Below, in pieces: positions 8,676 through 17,021 of a stretch of 44,349 nucleotides of DNA. The stretch comes from DASYYE01 sp035946955. Lineage in GTDB: Bacteria > Actinomycetota > Actinomycetes > Streptosporangiales > Streptosporangiaceae. A model generated the notes under the pieces. It had not been told where the DNA came from, made no database searches, and was given only the letters and a program-made list of their open reading frames with translations. Position 1 is the first letter of the stretch, and each line of letters starts with the position of its first letter. The stretch lies in contig DASYYE010000075.1 in NCBI GenBank assembly GCA_035946955.1, forward strand, positions 1 to 44,349, written 5' to 3'. Both the position numbers and the translations under genes were made by a program.

Positions 8676-9716
8676 ATGAGCACCGTCTACGAGGTCGCGG
8701 AGCGTGCCGGGGTCTCCATCGCGACCGTGTCCCGGGTCATCAATGGGTCCAGCCTGGTCAACGCCAGAACCCGGGAACGCGTCCTCGCGGCCATCAGCGA
8801 GCTCGGGTTCGTGCCCAACAGGTCGGCGCAGAGCCTGAGCCTGCGCCGCACCGACATCGTCGGTCTCGTGGCGCTGGACCGGGGCAGCGACGCCTCAGAC
8901 AGCGAGGTGAGCAGCCCGCTGTTCCTGGACGAGCTCATCCGCGCGGTGGAAGGGGTGCTGCGGGGCACGAAGTACTCGCTGCTGCTGACGCTGGGCCACC
9001 CTGGCGAGGAGTTCGAGCAGCGGGTCTGGGAGCTGTCGGGCAAGGTGGACGGCCTGATCTTCGCTGAGGAGGTCATGCCCACCGCCCGGCTGGCCGCGCT
9101 TGCCGGGCGCATCCCCGTGGTCTCGGTCGCCGGGCAGCGCGACACCGGTGCCGACCTGGTGGCGGTGGACAATGCGCTGGGCATCCGGGAACTCGCAGGT
9201 CACCTCCTCGAGGACCACGGCTACCGGCGCGTGTGTTTCGTGGCCGGCCCGGGTGACTCCCCGGACGCACGCCAGCGGCTGGCCGCGTTCACCCAGGCCG
9301 TCGCGGAGCACCCCGGGTGCCAGCTCGAGCCCGTGCTCAGTGGCGACTTCTCCGAGGCCAGCGGCGGCGCCGCGGCCCGTGCGCTGCTGGCCGAAGGTGC
9401 GCCGCCCCCGGTGGTCGCCTGCGCCAACGACCAGATGGCCATCGGTGTGCTGCGCGAACTCCAGCGCCACGGCGTGGCGGTCCCCAGCGACGTCGCGGTC
9501 ACCGGGTTCGACGACGTGCTCATCAGCGGGCTGATGTCGCCCACCCTGACCACGGTCGCCCAGCCATTGCGGCAGCTGGGCCGCTTCGCCGTCCAGCGCC
9601 TCCTGGACCGCATCGCCACGCCCGGACTCCCGGCATGCACCGAGATCCTCCCGACTCACCTGGTGGTCCGCGAAAGCTGCGGGTGCCAGCCAAACCAGAC
9701 CAGCCAAGGCAGGTGA
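8676..9716 (+). CDS. LacI/GalR-family transcriptional regulator
   Basis: This 346-residue repressor has the N-terminal LacI helix-turn-helix and hinge (TVYEVAERAGVSIATVSRVI, then VPNRSAQSLSLRRTD), followed by a periplasmic-binding-protein-like sensor domain (about 60-340) with the typical VTGFDDVLISGLMSP segment near the end. Such proteins sense sugars and control carbohydrate use. The gene lies 39 bp upstream of a GH64 beta-1,3-glucanase gene on the same strand, so control of beta-glucan degradation is the best inference. A palindrome at 8641-8658 points to autoregulation. No strong Shine-Dalgarno precedes the ATG, and with transcription starting near 8638 the leader would be about 38 bases. 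Confidence 0.92.
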   Translation: MSTVYEVAERAGVSIATVSRVINGSSLVNARTRERVLAAISELGFVPNRSAQSLSLRRTDIVGLVALDRGSDASDSEVSSPLFLDELIRAVEGVLRGTKYSLLLTLGHPGEEFEQRVWELSGKVDGLIFAEEVMPTARLAALAGRIPVVSVAGQRDTGADLVAVDNALGIRELAGHLLEDHGYRRVCFVAGPGDSPDARQRLAAFTQAVAEHPGCQLEPVLSGDFSEASGGAAARALLAEGAPPPVVACANDQMAIGVLRELQRHGVAVPSDVAVTGFDDVLISGLMSPTLTTVAQPLRQLGRFAVQRLLDRIATPGLPACTEILPTHLVVRESCGCQPNQTSQGR

Positions 9717-9755
9717 GGACAGAGCACCTACATGAGGTGTGAAAGGAGTAACGGC

Positions 9756-11030
9756 ATGGGCACATCTCCGATACCGCCCAGGACCAGTGCATCCCGCCGC
9801 GCGTTCATCGCGACCTCGCTGGCCGCTGTTGGCGCCGTGACCGTCCCTGCGGTGGCGCGCGCCGCTGCGGGCGCCCCGGCCCGTCCACGTCGCGTCCCGG
9901 CACGAACCCCGGCCACTATGAGCTTCGACCTGGTGAACAACACCGGGTCGGACACGGTCTACGCCTTCGTCACGGGCTACGCCGTCAACAACGGCAATGC
10001 GCTGACGCTGCTGCTCTCCGACGGCCACACCCCCTACTACCCGCCGTCGCCGTCCCAGCCGCTCAGCCCGGTCGGCGCCGACGTCGCGATCCCGCTGGCC
10101 GCCCCGGGCGGCACCCGGCAGATCACCGTCCCGCAGCTGGCGGGCGCCCGGCTGTGGTTCTCGGTCGGCGGCACGATCGAGTTCCTGCTCAACCCCGGGC
10201 CAGCCCTCGTGCAGCCATCGGTGAGCAACCCCAGCGACCCCAACATCAACCTCGCGTGGGACTTCTGCGAGTTCACCCTCAACGCCACCCAGCTCTTCGC
10301 CGACACCAGCTGCGTCGACTTTGTCTGCCTGCCGATCGGGATGACGCTGACCGACACCCTGGGTGGCGCGCAGACGGTCCACGGCCTGCCCCCCGGCGGC
10401 CTCGACACGGTGTGCAACGGCCTGAAGGTCCAGGCGGCCAAGGACGGCCAGGGCTGGGACCACCTCATCGTCACCTCGGGCGGGCAGAACCTGCGCGCGC
10501 TCAGCCCGTACAACGGCATGGTGATCAACTCGTCGCTGTTCTCCGGCTACTACGAGCCCTATGTGGCGCAGGTCTGGCAGAAGTACTCCACGACGACGCT
10601 GACGATCGACACCCAGGAGTCCTACGGCCACGTCGGTGGCCAGGTCAGCGGCGGCCAGCTCACCTTCCCCGGGGTGGCATCGTTCGCCCAGCCGAGCACC
10701 GCCGACATCTTCAGCTGCTCGAGCGGGCCGTTCAACTCCGCAGGCCTTGGCGTGGAGGCGCTGGCGATCCTCGCCCGGCTGGCCGCGGCGTTCAACCGGA
10801 GCACCCTGCTTTTCGCCGCCAACCAGCCCAACGGGGCGAAGCCCAGAAGCTACTACCAGCACTCGCCGACCAACCACTACGCGCGCATCGTGCACGCCAC
10901 CGCGGTCGGCCACCTCGGCTACGCGTTCCCCTACGACGATGTGACCAAATCAGGCGGCGTGAACCAGTCCGGCCCGGTCTCCAGCGGCAGCCCAAGCGTG
11001 CTGACGGTCACGGTCGGCCCCCAGCACTGA
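9756..11030 (+). CDS. Tat-exported GH64 beta-1,3-glucanase
   Basis: This 424-residue protein has a twin-arginine signal (SASRRAFIATSLA, then VPAVARAAAG). The mature part matches glycoside hydrolase family 64, the laminaripentaose-producing type with a thaumatin-like fold. Characteristic stretches are FDLVNNTGSDTVYAFVTG, DTSCVDFVCLPIGMTL, HGLPPGGLDTVCNGL and RALSPYNGM. Members hydrolyse beta-1,3-glucan of fungal or plant cell walls outside the cell. The start ATG at 9756 is fixed by AAAGGAG with seven bases of spacing; an in-frame ATG at 9732 lacks such a site. It lies 39 bp after the LacI-type gene and is probably cotranscribed with it. No carbohydrate-binding module is visible. Confidence 0.88.
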   Translation: MGTSPIPPRTSASRRAFIATSLAAVGAVTVPAVARAAAGAPARPRRVPARTPATMSFDLVNNTGSDTVYAFVTGYAVNNGNALTLLLSDGHTPYYPPSPSQPLSPVGADVAIPLAAPGGTRQITVPQLAGARLWFSVGGTIEFLLNPGPALVQPSVSNPSDPNINLAWDFCEFTLNATQLFADTSCVDFVCLPIGMTLTDTLGGAQTVHGLPPGGLDTVCNGLKVQAAKDGQGWDHLIVTSGGQNLRALSPYNGMVINSSLFSGYYEPYVAQVWQKYSTTTLTIDTQESYGHVGGQVSGGQLTFPGVASFAQPSTADIFSCSSGPFNSAGLGVEALAILARLAAAFNRSTLLFAANQPNGAKPRSYYQHSPTNHYARIVHATAVGHLGYAFPYDDVTKSGGVNQSGPVSSGSPSVLTVTVGPQH

Positions 11031-11070
11031 AGAAGGTAATCCGTCCGGAATCTCCTGATATTGCTGTGGC

Positions 11071-11078
11071 AAGCGCTT
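11071..11078. promoter_or_regulatory. Possible LacI-type half-palindrome
   Basis: AAGCGCTT, embedded in GGCAAGCGCTTTG, matches the palindromic core of many LacI/CcpA-type operators. It lies between the glucanase stop and the next secreted-protein gene (start 11262). The outer arms are not symmetric, so support is weak, and the sequence differs from the 8641 operator. Confidence 0.3.
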
Positions 11079-11261
11079 TGTTTTGAGAGGCTTTGCCAGG
11101 TTCGTGGGCGGCCAGCCATCGGCCAGATGGCCTGAGCCGAGCCCACCGGTGCCGCGTGGCCTGCTCGGCAGGGCTGTCGCGCACTCACCCCGCACTGCGC
11201 TGCCGGCCTTCCCCGCGGCCGGCGTCCAAGCGCTCTCGCTTCGATAGGAAGGAGCAGGGGA

Positions 11262-12263
11262 ATGAGGCCGTATGACAACAAGGCAGGCGCAGGTATGGAT
11301 ACCGCGCGCCCGCACTCCCGCCGCACCCGTGGCCTGACCGCGGCAGGCGCGACTGTCGCTCTCGCCGCCGCCACCGCGGTCAGCGCGTTCGCCGGCACTG
11401 GCTCTGCCGCGACGGTGCGCACCACGGCCCCCCACGCCAGCCAGTACTCGGCATCGGTGCGGCTGCACGGCCACCTGGTCGAGGTCCACGTCGCCGGCAG
11501 GTGGGGCATCATCCCGCAGCGCCCGGCCGGCGTCAGCCAGCCCACAGCCAAGGCGGGCAACCTGATCTACCACGGTGGCCCGGTAGCGCACTCACCCAAG
11601 GTGTACCTGGATTTCTGGGGCAGCCAGTGGAAGTCCGACCGGCGTGGTGTCCGCGGTTACCTGCACAACTTCTTCGCCGGCCTGGGCCGCTCAAATGACA
11701 GCTGGTCGCGGATCACGTCCCAGTACACCGACTCCAGCGGTCACGGACCGGCGTTCGCGGGACAGGTGCTGCACGGGGTCTGGCTCGACGGCAACAGTGC
11801 CGCGCCCTCGAACGCGAGCTCCGGCGCCATCGGGGCGGAAGCCGTCAATGCGGCGAACCACTTCGGTGTCCACGGCACCAGCATCCAGGTCATCGTGGTC
11901 AGCCCGCACGGCACGCACCCGGACGGCTTCCCGAACGGCGGCTTCTGCGCGTGGCACTCCGCTGCCTCGAGCAGCAGTGGTGCCGTCCCCTTCACCAACA
12001 TGCCGTACGTGCTCGACGCCGGCGGCAGTTGCGGCGCGAACTCCGTGCGGAGCTCGCTCGACGGCTTCTCCATCGTGGCCGGCCACGAGTACGCGGAGAC
12101 GCTGACCGACCCCCAGCCCGCCAGTGGCTGGGTTGACTCCTCCGGCGCCGAGATCGGCGACAAGTGCGCGTGGATCAACCTGTTCACGATCCAGCTGTCC
12201 ACCGGCTCCTTCGCGATGCAGCCCTTGTGGAGCAACCGGGTCAGCGGCTGCGCGCAGTCCTAG
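11262..12263 (+). CDS. Secreted EXORDIUM/phi-1-like protein with an HEYAE motif
   Basis: This 333-residue protein has an N-terminal export signal (TARPHSRRTRGLTAAG, then a hydrophobic run ending SAFAGTGSAA). The mature part contains KVYLDFWGSQW and, near the C-terminus, AGHEYAETLTDP followed by GWVDSSGAEIGDKCAW. The order HExxE, then a Trp, then EIGDxC resembles the plant EXORDIUM/phosphate-induced protein 1 family (PF04674) and its bacterial relatives. The His/Glu pair could bind metal, but no catalytic activity is established for the family. The ATG at 11262 has AAGGAG seven bases upstream. It follows the glucanase by 231 bp on the same strand, which suggests shared extracellular work on plant or fungal material. 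Confidence 0.6.
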   Translation: MRPYDNKAGAGMDTARPHSRRTRGLTAAGATVALAAATAVSAFAGTGSAATVRTTAPHASQYSASVRLHGHLVEVHVAGRWGIIPQRPAGVSQPTAKAGNLIYHGGPVAHSPKVYLDFWGSQWKSDRRGVRGYLHNFFAGLGRSNDSWSRITSQYTDSSGHGPAFAGQVLHGVWLDGNSAAPSNASSGAIGAEAVNAANHFGVHGTSIQVIVVSPHGTHPDGFPNGGFCAWHSAASSSSGAVPFTNMPYVLDAGGSCGANSVRSSLDGFSIVAGHEYAETLTDPQPASGWVDSSGAEIGDKCAWINLFTIQLSTGSFAMQPLWSNRVSGCAQS

Positions 12264-12272
12264 GAAGCGAGC

Positions 12273-12294
12273 GCTGCCGGTAACGGCCGGCAGC
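12273..12294 (+). terminator. Hairpin after the EXORDIUM-like gene
   Basis: GCTGCCGG and CCGGCAGC pair across a six-base loop beginning 10 bp after the stop codon. There is no T-tract. Confidence 0.6.
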
Positions 12295-12307
12295 ACCGGA
12301 TATGCAC

Positions 12308-12343
12308 GGGCCGCCGCGACCCTTCCCAGGGCCGCGGCGGCCC
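12308..12343. terminator. Strong 11-bp hairpin between convergent genes
   Basis: GGGCCGCCGCG (12308-12318) pairs perfectly with CGCGGCGGCCC (12333-12343), and the loop can form a further CCCT/AGGG stem. It lies between the secreted-protein gene and the oppositely oriented oxidase gene and would serve as a bidirectional terminator. Confidence 0.65.
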
Positions 12344-12419
12344 GCCCGAACCACCAAGCCGGTGGTCCCGCTCCGCACTTCAGCCAGACCACGGGCTGGA
12401 GCCCCTGCCCAGGGGGGCG

Positions 12420-13709
12420 CTAGGGCTTCCGGTGGTTGCCAAAGCGGTCGAGGCGGAAGGGCTCCAGGGGTTCGGGGCGGTTGCCGGTCACCACATAGTC
12501 GGTCAGGGCTTTAGCTGATGCCGGTGCCAGGGTGATGCCGAGCATCGAGTGCCCGGTCGCCAGGTAGAGGTTCTCGAAGGGGTGCACGCGGTCCAGGATG
12601 GGCAGGCCGTCCGGTGTCAGGGGCCGCCTCCCGACCCAGAGTTCGGCCGATTCCCGGGCACTGCCGTCTCTGTCAGCAGGGCCACCCCCGTCAAGGTCGT
12701 CCCATCCGCTGAAGTACTGCGCGGTGCCATGGGCGATCGCGTCCACCCGGGACCGGTGGAGGGTGTCGTTGTTGCCGCTCAGTTCCATCGTGCCCGCGAC
12801 CCGCAGCCCCCGGGCGAACGGCGTGACGGCCACCTTGATGTCGCCCAGGTGGATGGGCCGCCGAGGCAGGACCCGGAGCCGGCGCAGGAAGCTGTAGCCC
12901 TTGCCAGCGGTGAGCGGCAGGCGGACGCCATGGGGGCGCAGCAGCCTGCCGGACGAGGCGCCGCCCGCGAGGACCACGCCGTCCACCGGCAGGGAACCCT
13001 CGCTTGTGGTGACCGCCCGTACCAGCCAGCCAGCGCGGTCGAGGTGCGTTACCTCGGTCTGCTCGTGGACCTCGGCGCCCGACTTACGCGCCAGGGTGGC
13101 CAGCCCGGCGGTCAGCCGGGCCGGGTCGACGTGGCGCTCCCCGCCGATCAGGTAGCCGGCCTCGGCCCGCCGGGACAGGGTGGGTTCGAGCTCCCGCAGT
13201 TGCCCCCCGGTGAGGAGGTCATCAGGCACCTCGTAGCCATAGGAGCGCATGACGGCCGCAGCCGCCAGCGACTTGGCGGCTGACCGCCGCTGTGCGAACA
13301 CATGGAGCAGGCCCTCTGTGGTCATGTCAGCGGCGAGCCCAGCTCGTTCGAGTTCGTCATAGAGCCCGAACGTCGGGCGGCCGAGATCTGCCAGGGCCGC
13401 CAGGCCCCGGGCGGCGGCCGCGGAGTTGCAGTAGCGGACCGCCCGCACCAGCCAGCGGTACAGGCCAGGGTCCAGTGTTGGCCTGAGGTACAACGGCGAG
13501 GACGGCCGGCCCAGCGAGTGCAGCGCTTGCCAGACCGCTTTCGGCCCCACGACGGGCGCTGACTCGCTGGGGGTTATCCAGCCTGCACTGCCCCAGGTGC
13601 AGCCCCGGCCGAGGGATGCCCGCTCGAACAGGACCACGTCCGCACCGGACTTGGCCAGGTAGTACGCAGCCGACAGCCCGATGACCCCACCACCTACGAC
13701 GGCGATCAT
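12420..13709 (-). CDS. FAD-dependent D-amino-acid oxidase/dehydrogenase-like protein (DAO family)
   Basis: This 429-residue flavoprotein opens with the FAD dinucleotide-binding motif VVGGGVIGLSAAYYLA and closes with GRRPLTPDGLPIL and ATGHSMLGITLAPASAKAL, the signature of DadA-like oxidoreductases. It probably oxidises a D-amino acid or a secondary amine such as glycine, sarcosine or hydroxyproline to an imino acid. The ATG at 13709 places the glycine motif four residues in; the open frame extends upstream, but those residues are unlike the family. It is the last gene of a leftward operon, 10 bp after the amino acid ABC ATPase, so the transporter probably supplies its substrate. Confidence 0.88.
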   Translation of the reverse strand: MIAVVGGGVIGLSAAYYLAKSGADVVLFERASLGRGCTWGSAGWITPSESAPVVGPKAVWQALHSLGRPSSPLYLRPTLDPGLYRWLVRAVRYCNSAAAARGLAALADLGRPTFGLYDELERAGLAADMTTEGLLHVFAQRRSAAKSLAAAAVMRSYGYEVPDDLLTGGQLRELEPTLSRRAEAGYLIGGERHVDPARLTAGLATLARKSGAEVHEQTEVTHLDRAGWLVRAVTTSEGSLPVDGVVLAGGASSGRLLRPHGVRLPLTAGKGYSFLRRLRVLPRRPIHLGDIKVAVTPFARGLRVAGTMELSGNNDTLHRSRVDAIAHGTAQYFSGWDDLDGGGPADRDGSARESAELWVGRRPLTPDGLPILDRVHPFENLYLATGHSMLGITLAPASAKALTDYVVTGNRPEPLEPFRLDRFGNHRKP

Positions 13710-13719
13710 TGACAGCCGT

Positions 13720-14553
13720 CTATCCGGCCTCGGCCTGGCGGCCCTGACGGACGAAGCCGGCGAAGAACTCGCGCGTCCGCTCGCTCGCAGAGCCGAACAC
13801 GACCTCGCGCGGCGGCCCGTCCTGGACGATCCGGCCACAGTCCATGAACACGATCCGGTCGGAGATGTCGAGTGCGAAACCGACCTCGTGGGTCGCGATG
13901 AGCATTGTCATCCCCTGTGTGCTGAGCTCCTGCATCACCTTGAGAACGTCGTGGGAGGACTCCGGGTCGAGCGCTGAGGTGGGTTCGTCGAAGAGCAGGG
14001 CGACCGGCTGCAGTGCCAGGGCACGGGCTATCGCGACACGCTGCTGCTGACCGCCCGACAGCCGGGCTGGCAGTTCGAGCGCCTTGTTGGCCAGGCCGAC
14101 TCGTGCGAGCAGTTCAACCGACCGCCGCACCGCCTCGCCGCGTTCGGTCTTGGCCACGCGCAGCAGCGGCAGCGCGACGTTCTCGGCGGCAGTCAGATGG
14201 CCGAACAGGTTGAAGCTCTGGAAGACCATGCCGACGCGCTGCCGCAACTGGACACGGCGTGCCCGGTGCAGGCTGTGGCCGTCCTCGGACACCACCTCCC
14301 CGCCGACCTCGATGAGCCCATCGCTGGGTTCCTCCAGCAGGTTGACGCAGCGCAGCAGGGTGGTCTTGCCACCGCCGCTGCTGCCCATCAGGCTGACCAC
14401 CTCGCCTCGCCTGATGGTCAGGTCGATCCCGTCGAGCACCCGGTTGTCGCCGAAACGCTTCACCAGCTTCTCGGCCCGGATGACGACCTCGTGGCCGTTC
14501 GGGCTGGTGCTGCTGGCGGCCATCAGTTCTGCTGCCGCAGGCGTGGTGTTCAT
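13720..14553 (-). CDS. Polar amino acid ABC transporter ATP-binding protein (GlnQ-like)
   Basis: This 277-residue ATPase carries Walker A GSSGGGKTT, Q-loop MVFQSFNLFGHLT, signature RLSGGQQQRVAIARAL, Walker B ALLFDEPTSALDPE and H-loop IATHEVGFA. The FQSFNLFxHLT segment and overall length are typical of the PAAT importer subfamily. The start is ATG 14553, which overlaps the permease stop as ATGA, so the two genes are translationally coupled. It powers uptake through the neighbouring permease and lipoprotein. Confidence 0.95.
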   Translation of the reverse strand: MNTTPAAAELMAASSTSPNGHEVVIRAEKLVKRFGDNRVLDGIDLTIRRGEVVSLMGSSGGGKTTLLRCVNLLEEPSDGLIEVGGEVVSEDGHSLHRARRVQLRQRVGMVFQSFNLFGHLTAAENVALPLLRVAKTERGEAVRRSVELLARVGLANKALELPARLSGGQQQRVAIARALALQPVALLFDEPTSALDPESSHDVLKVMQELSTQGMTMLIATHEVGFALDISDRIVFMDCGRIVQDGPPREVVFGSASERTREFFAGFVRQGRQAEAG

Positions 14554-15305
14554 GACTGCCCCCCGGCCGTGACCGCTGGCATCGCCAGCCGGACCTCGCC
14601 GATCAGCCGCCGCCGCACCGGCGAGAGCGGTGTGCCCGCCTTCACCTTGCGCTCCAGCCACAACGAAGCCATCGAAAGCGGGTAGCACATTGCGAAGTAG
14701 ATCGCCCCGATCACGAAGTAGACCTCCAGGGCCCGGAACGTCGTCGAGGCGATCAGCTGGCCGACCGTCATCAACTCGGCCGCGGAAATCGTGATCAGCA
14801 GCGACGTGGACTTGAGCATGTCAACGAGCATGGTCGTGGTGGCAGGCATGACCACGCGCACTGCCTGGGGGACCACGACACGTGCCAGCACCTCGCGCTC
14901 GGTCAGCCCGAGTGCGTGGGCCGCCTCCCGCTGGCCGGCCGCGATCGACTGCAGGCCGCCCCGGAAGATCTCCGAGAGGTACGCGGCGTAGAACACGACC
15001 AGGCTGGCGCAGCCGGCCTCGAACACGCTCAGCTTTATCCCGATCGAGGCCAGGCCGAAGTACACCAGGAAGATCTCCGTGATCAGTGGCAGGTTCTTGA
15101 AGATCTCGGTGTAGATCCGGGCCAGCCAGCGGACCGGGGCGACCGGGGACTCCCGCATCAGAGCGAGCAGGAGCCCGGCCACGATCGCCCCGGCGAAGCT
15201 GCAGGCCGTGAACTCCAGCGTCTTGACGATCCCGTCGCCCAGGGTGGGCGCCCAGGAGATCCAGTTGACGTGGAACGGCCCGAAGGCGGTGACGGTGGCA
15301 GTCAT
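14550..15305 (-). CDS. Polar amino acid ABC transporter permease (HisM/GlnP-like)
   Basis: This 251-residue membrane protein has about five transmembrane segments. The cytoplasmic EAA loop, GQREAAHALGLTEREVLARV followed by VVPQAVR, docks the ATPase. TEIFKNLPLITEIFLVYFGL is the conserved PAAT N-terminal element. The ATG at 15305 has GAGG five bases upstream, overlapping the end of the binding-protein gene. Only one permease gene is present, so it would act as a homodimer. Confidence 0.94.
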   Translation of the reverse strand: MTATVTAFGPFHVNWISWAPTLGDGIVKTLEFTACSFAGAIVAGLLLALMRESPVAPVRWLARIYTEIFKNLPLITEIFLVYFGLASIGIKLSVFEAGCASLVVFYAAYLSEIFRGGLQSIAAGQREAAHALGLTEREVLARVVVPQAVRVVMPATTTMLVDMLKSTSLLITISAAELMTVGQLIASTTFRALEVYFVIGAIYFAMCYPLSMASLWLERKVKAGTPLSPVRRRLIGEVRLAMPAVTAGGQS

Positions 15306-15312
15306 TGCGTCC

Positions 15313-16233
15313 TCAGCCGGCCGGTGGCGTCCAGCTCGCGGGCCGGTCGGATGCGTGGCGCTGCTGGGCCATCGCTGGGGAGGGGTGCATGAAGAGGGTG
15401 GGGTTGGCGCCCCACTTCTTCAGCATGCCGGCCAGCACGCCGTTGGTGTACATCTGCCTGAGGACCACGTCCATCTTGGAGACCAGCGTCTTTTCCTGCT
15501 TCGGCACGTAGAAGCCGGTCATGTACGGCTCGAAGGCGGAGTACCCGGGGTGGGCCTTCAGCTCGGCCGCGGTCGGTGGCGCCAGGTACTGGCTGGTGAT
15601 GCCGGAGTTGGCGTCCAGATGGGACTGGTAGATCACCAGGAGTGTGTCGATCACCAGCGCGTTGACCCGGCCGTCAACCAGGTCGGTGAATGCCGAAGGT
15701 GCGTCCTGGTACGCGTGCAGCGTGGCCCCTGGGATCTGGCGGATCGCGTTCACGAAGATGTAGCCCGTGACAGTCCCTACGGACTTGCCCTGCAGCCCGG
15801 AGATCGTGGTGATGTGCTGGCCCTTTTCTTCGGCGAGGGCCACCGGCGAGTAGTACGGCGGGTCAGTGAAGAGCCCGACCTGCGCCCGCGACGGCGACCA
15901 GGCGATCCCGCCGATGGAGATGTCGACGCGGTGGGTCTGCACGTCGGAGAGCATCCCGGCGAAGTTGGTCACCACGACGTTGACCTTCTGGTGCAGTTGA
16001 CTGGCGAGGTAGTTGAAGATGTCGCTGTCAAGCCCGATGAGCTTGCCGTTCTCCTGGGCCGTGTAGGGCATGTATGGCTCAATGGCCACCGTGATGGTCC
16101 CCGGCGTCAGCGTGCCGAGGTTGGGGTCGCCGCTACCCGAGCCAGTGCTGGCTGAGGTGTTCGAGCAGGCGGCAATGAGCGCGGTTATCGCCGCCAGCAA
16201 CGCCAGCCAGCGGAATTTAACAGTTCGTGCCAC
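15313..16233 (-). CDS. Amino acid ABC transporter substrate-binding lipoprotein
   Basis: This 306-residue protein has a lipoprotein signal (FRWLALLAAITALIAAC, lipobox IAAC) followed by a Ser/Gly linker. The bacterial extracellular solute-binding family 3 domain then shows ITVAIEPYMPYTA, GLDSDIFNYLASQL and DISIGGIAWSPSRA, with the ligand-gripping Arg probably in the last. It captures an amino acid outside the membrane. The GTG at 16233 has GGGAG seven bases upstream. It lies 32 bp after the GntR regulator and 7 bp before the permease. Linkage to a D-amino-acid oxidase suggests a D-amino acid or amine ligand. Confidence 0.93.
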   Translation of the reverse strand: MARTVKFRWLALLAAITALIAACSNTSASTGSGSGDPNLGTLTPGTITVAIEPYMPYTAQENGKLIGLDSDIFNYLASQLHQKVNVVVTNFAGMLSDVQTHRVDISIGGIAWSPSRAQVGLFTDPPYYSPVALAEEKGQHITTISGLQGKSVGTVTGYIFVNAIRQIPGATLHAYQDAPSAFTDLVDGRVNALVIDTLLVIYQSHLDANSGITSQYLAPPTAAELKAHPGYSAFEPYMTGFYVPKQEKTLVSKMDVVLRQMYTNGVLAGMLKKWGANPTLFMHPSPAMAQQRHASDRPASWTPPAG

Positions 16234-16265
16234 AGCAATGCTCCCTTCACGCAGTGGCCGAGTTA

Positions 16266-17009
16266 TCAGATCCCCGGACCGCGCTGGCGGTCGACCGGCA
16301 ATCGGACGGCCGGGTTGCCCAGCGCGGTGCGGAAGTCGTTAGCGAAGTCGGTGATGTGCTGGCTGGCCAGGGTGCCTGCCTTCTCGGCATCGCCCTCGAT
16401 GACCGCGTCGAGCAGGCTGGCGTGTTCGTCCACCATCTCTGGGACGTCGGCCACGACGTCGAGCACCAGCACCCACGCCCGCAGGGTCAGGTTGAGGTAG
16501 CGGTGGAGGCAGTCCTCCAGGTACGGGTTGTGTGTCGCGTTGTAGATCGCGCGGTGGACGGCCTGGTCCAGGCCGATCAGCCGCCGGCGGGGCGTGTCCG
16601 GCGTCAGCCGCCTGATCTCATCCCGCAGGCCGCGCAGGACCTCCCGCTCATCAGCGGTGGCACGCTCGGCGGCGCTTGCCGCTGCGAACCCCTCCAGCCG
16701 GAGCCGGATCTCGGAGATCTTCACAAGGTCGGGCACGCTGATCGGCGAGACGAACGCACCCCGGCCGGGCAGGATTTCGACCAGGTAGTTCATGGCCAGC
16801 CGCTGGAGTGCCTCACGCACCGGTGTCCGGCCCACGCCGAGCCGCTTGGCGACGTCGACCTCCCGGACAGGCGTGCCCGGAGGCAGTTCCAGGAAGACGA
16901 TCTCTTCCCGGAGCGTGCGGTAGACCCGGTCCCCAAGCGACGACGACCCGCGGGCTGCGGGCTCGTCCTGCAGGGGGCTTCCCTCTCCAGAGGAGCCGGA
17001 AGGGGTCAC
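16266..17009 (-). CDS. GntR-family regulator, FadR/FCD subfamily
   Basis: This 247-residue regulator has an N-terminal winged helix (about 27-90: LGDRVYRTLREEIVFLELPP, then VGRTPVREALQRLA) and an all-helical FCD effector domain with metal-ligand candidates D and H in LDQAVHRAIYNAT, plus further histidines in VDEHASLL and SQHITDF. FCD members typically bind carboxylates or amino acids through a metal. The start is GTG 17009 with GGAGG at six bases. It is the first gene of the amino acid transporter and oxidase operon, so control of that operon is the natural inference. A phased set of GTCGAC sites lies directly upstream. Confidence 0.93.
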   Translation of the reverse strand: MTPSGSSGEGSPLQDEPAARGSSSLGDRVYRTLREEIVFLELPPGTPVREVDVAKRLGVGRTPVREALQRLAMNYLVEILPGRGAFVSPISVPDLVKISEIRLRLEGFAAASAAERATADEREVLRGLRDEIRRLTPDTPRRRLIGLDQAVHRAIYNATHNPYLEDCLHRYLNLTLRAWVLVLDVVADVPEMVDEHASLLDAVIEGDAEKAGTLASQHITDFANDFRTALGNPAVRLPVDRQRGPGI

Positions 17010-17021
17010 TGGCTACCTCCT

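Noticed and set aside
6155..8683. 842-codon open frame antisense to the first NHL gene
   Set aside because: Its repeated VAGGHRLPVERA pattern is only the reverse reading of the NHL repeat; it has no signal, start context or domain.
9732..9755. Upstream ATG as the start of the GH64 gene
   Set aside because: The ATG at 9756 has a strong AAAGGAG at ideal spacing, which lies inside the coding stretch of the longer version, and it gives a normal Tat signal.
8895..10913. 672-codon frame antisense to the LacI and GH64 genes
   Set aside because: It spans two well-supported genes on the other strand and shows no domain of its own.
13710..13838. N-terminal extension of the DAO gene
   Set aside because: The extra residues are Arg/Ser/Ala-rich and overlap the ATPase gene; the FAD motif should lie at the very N-terminus.
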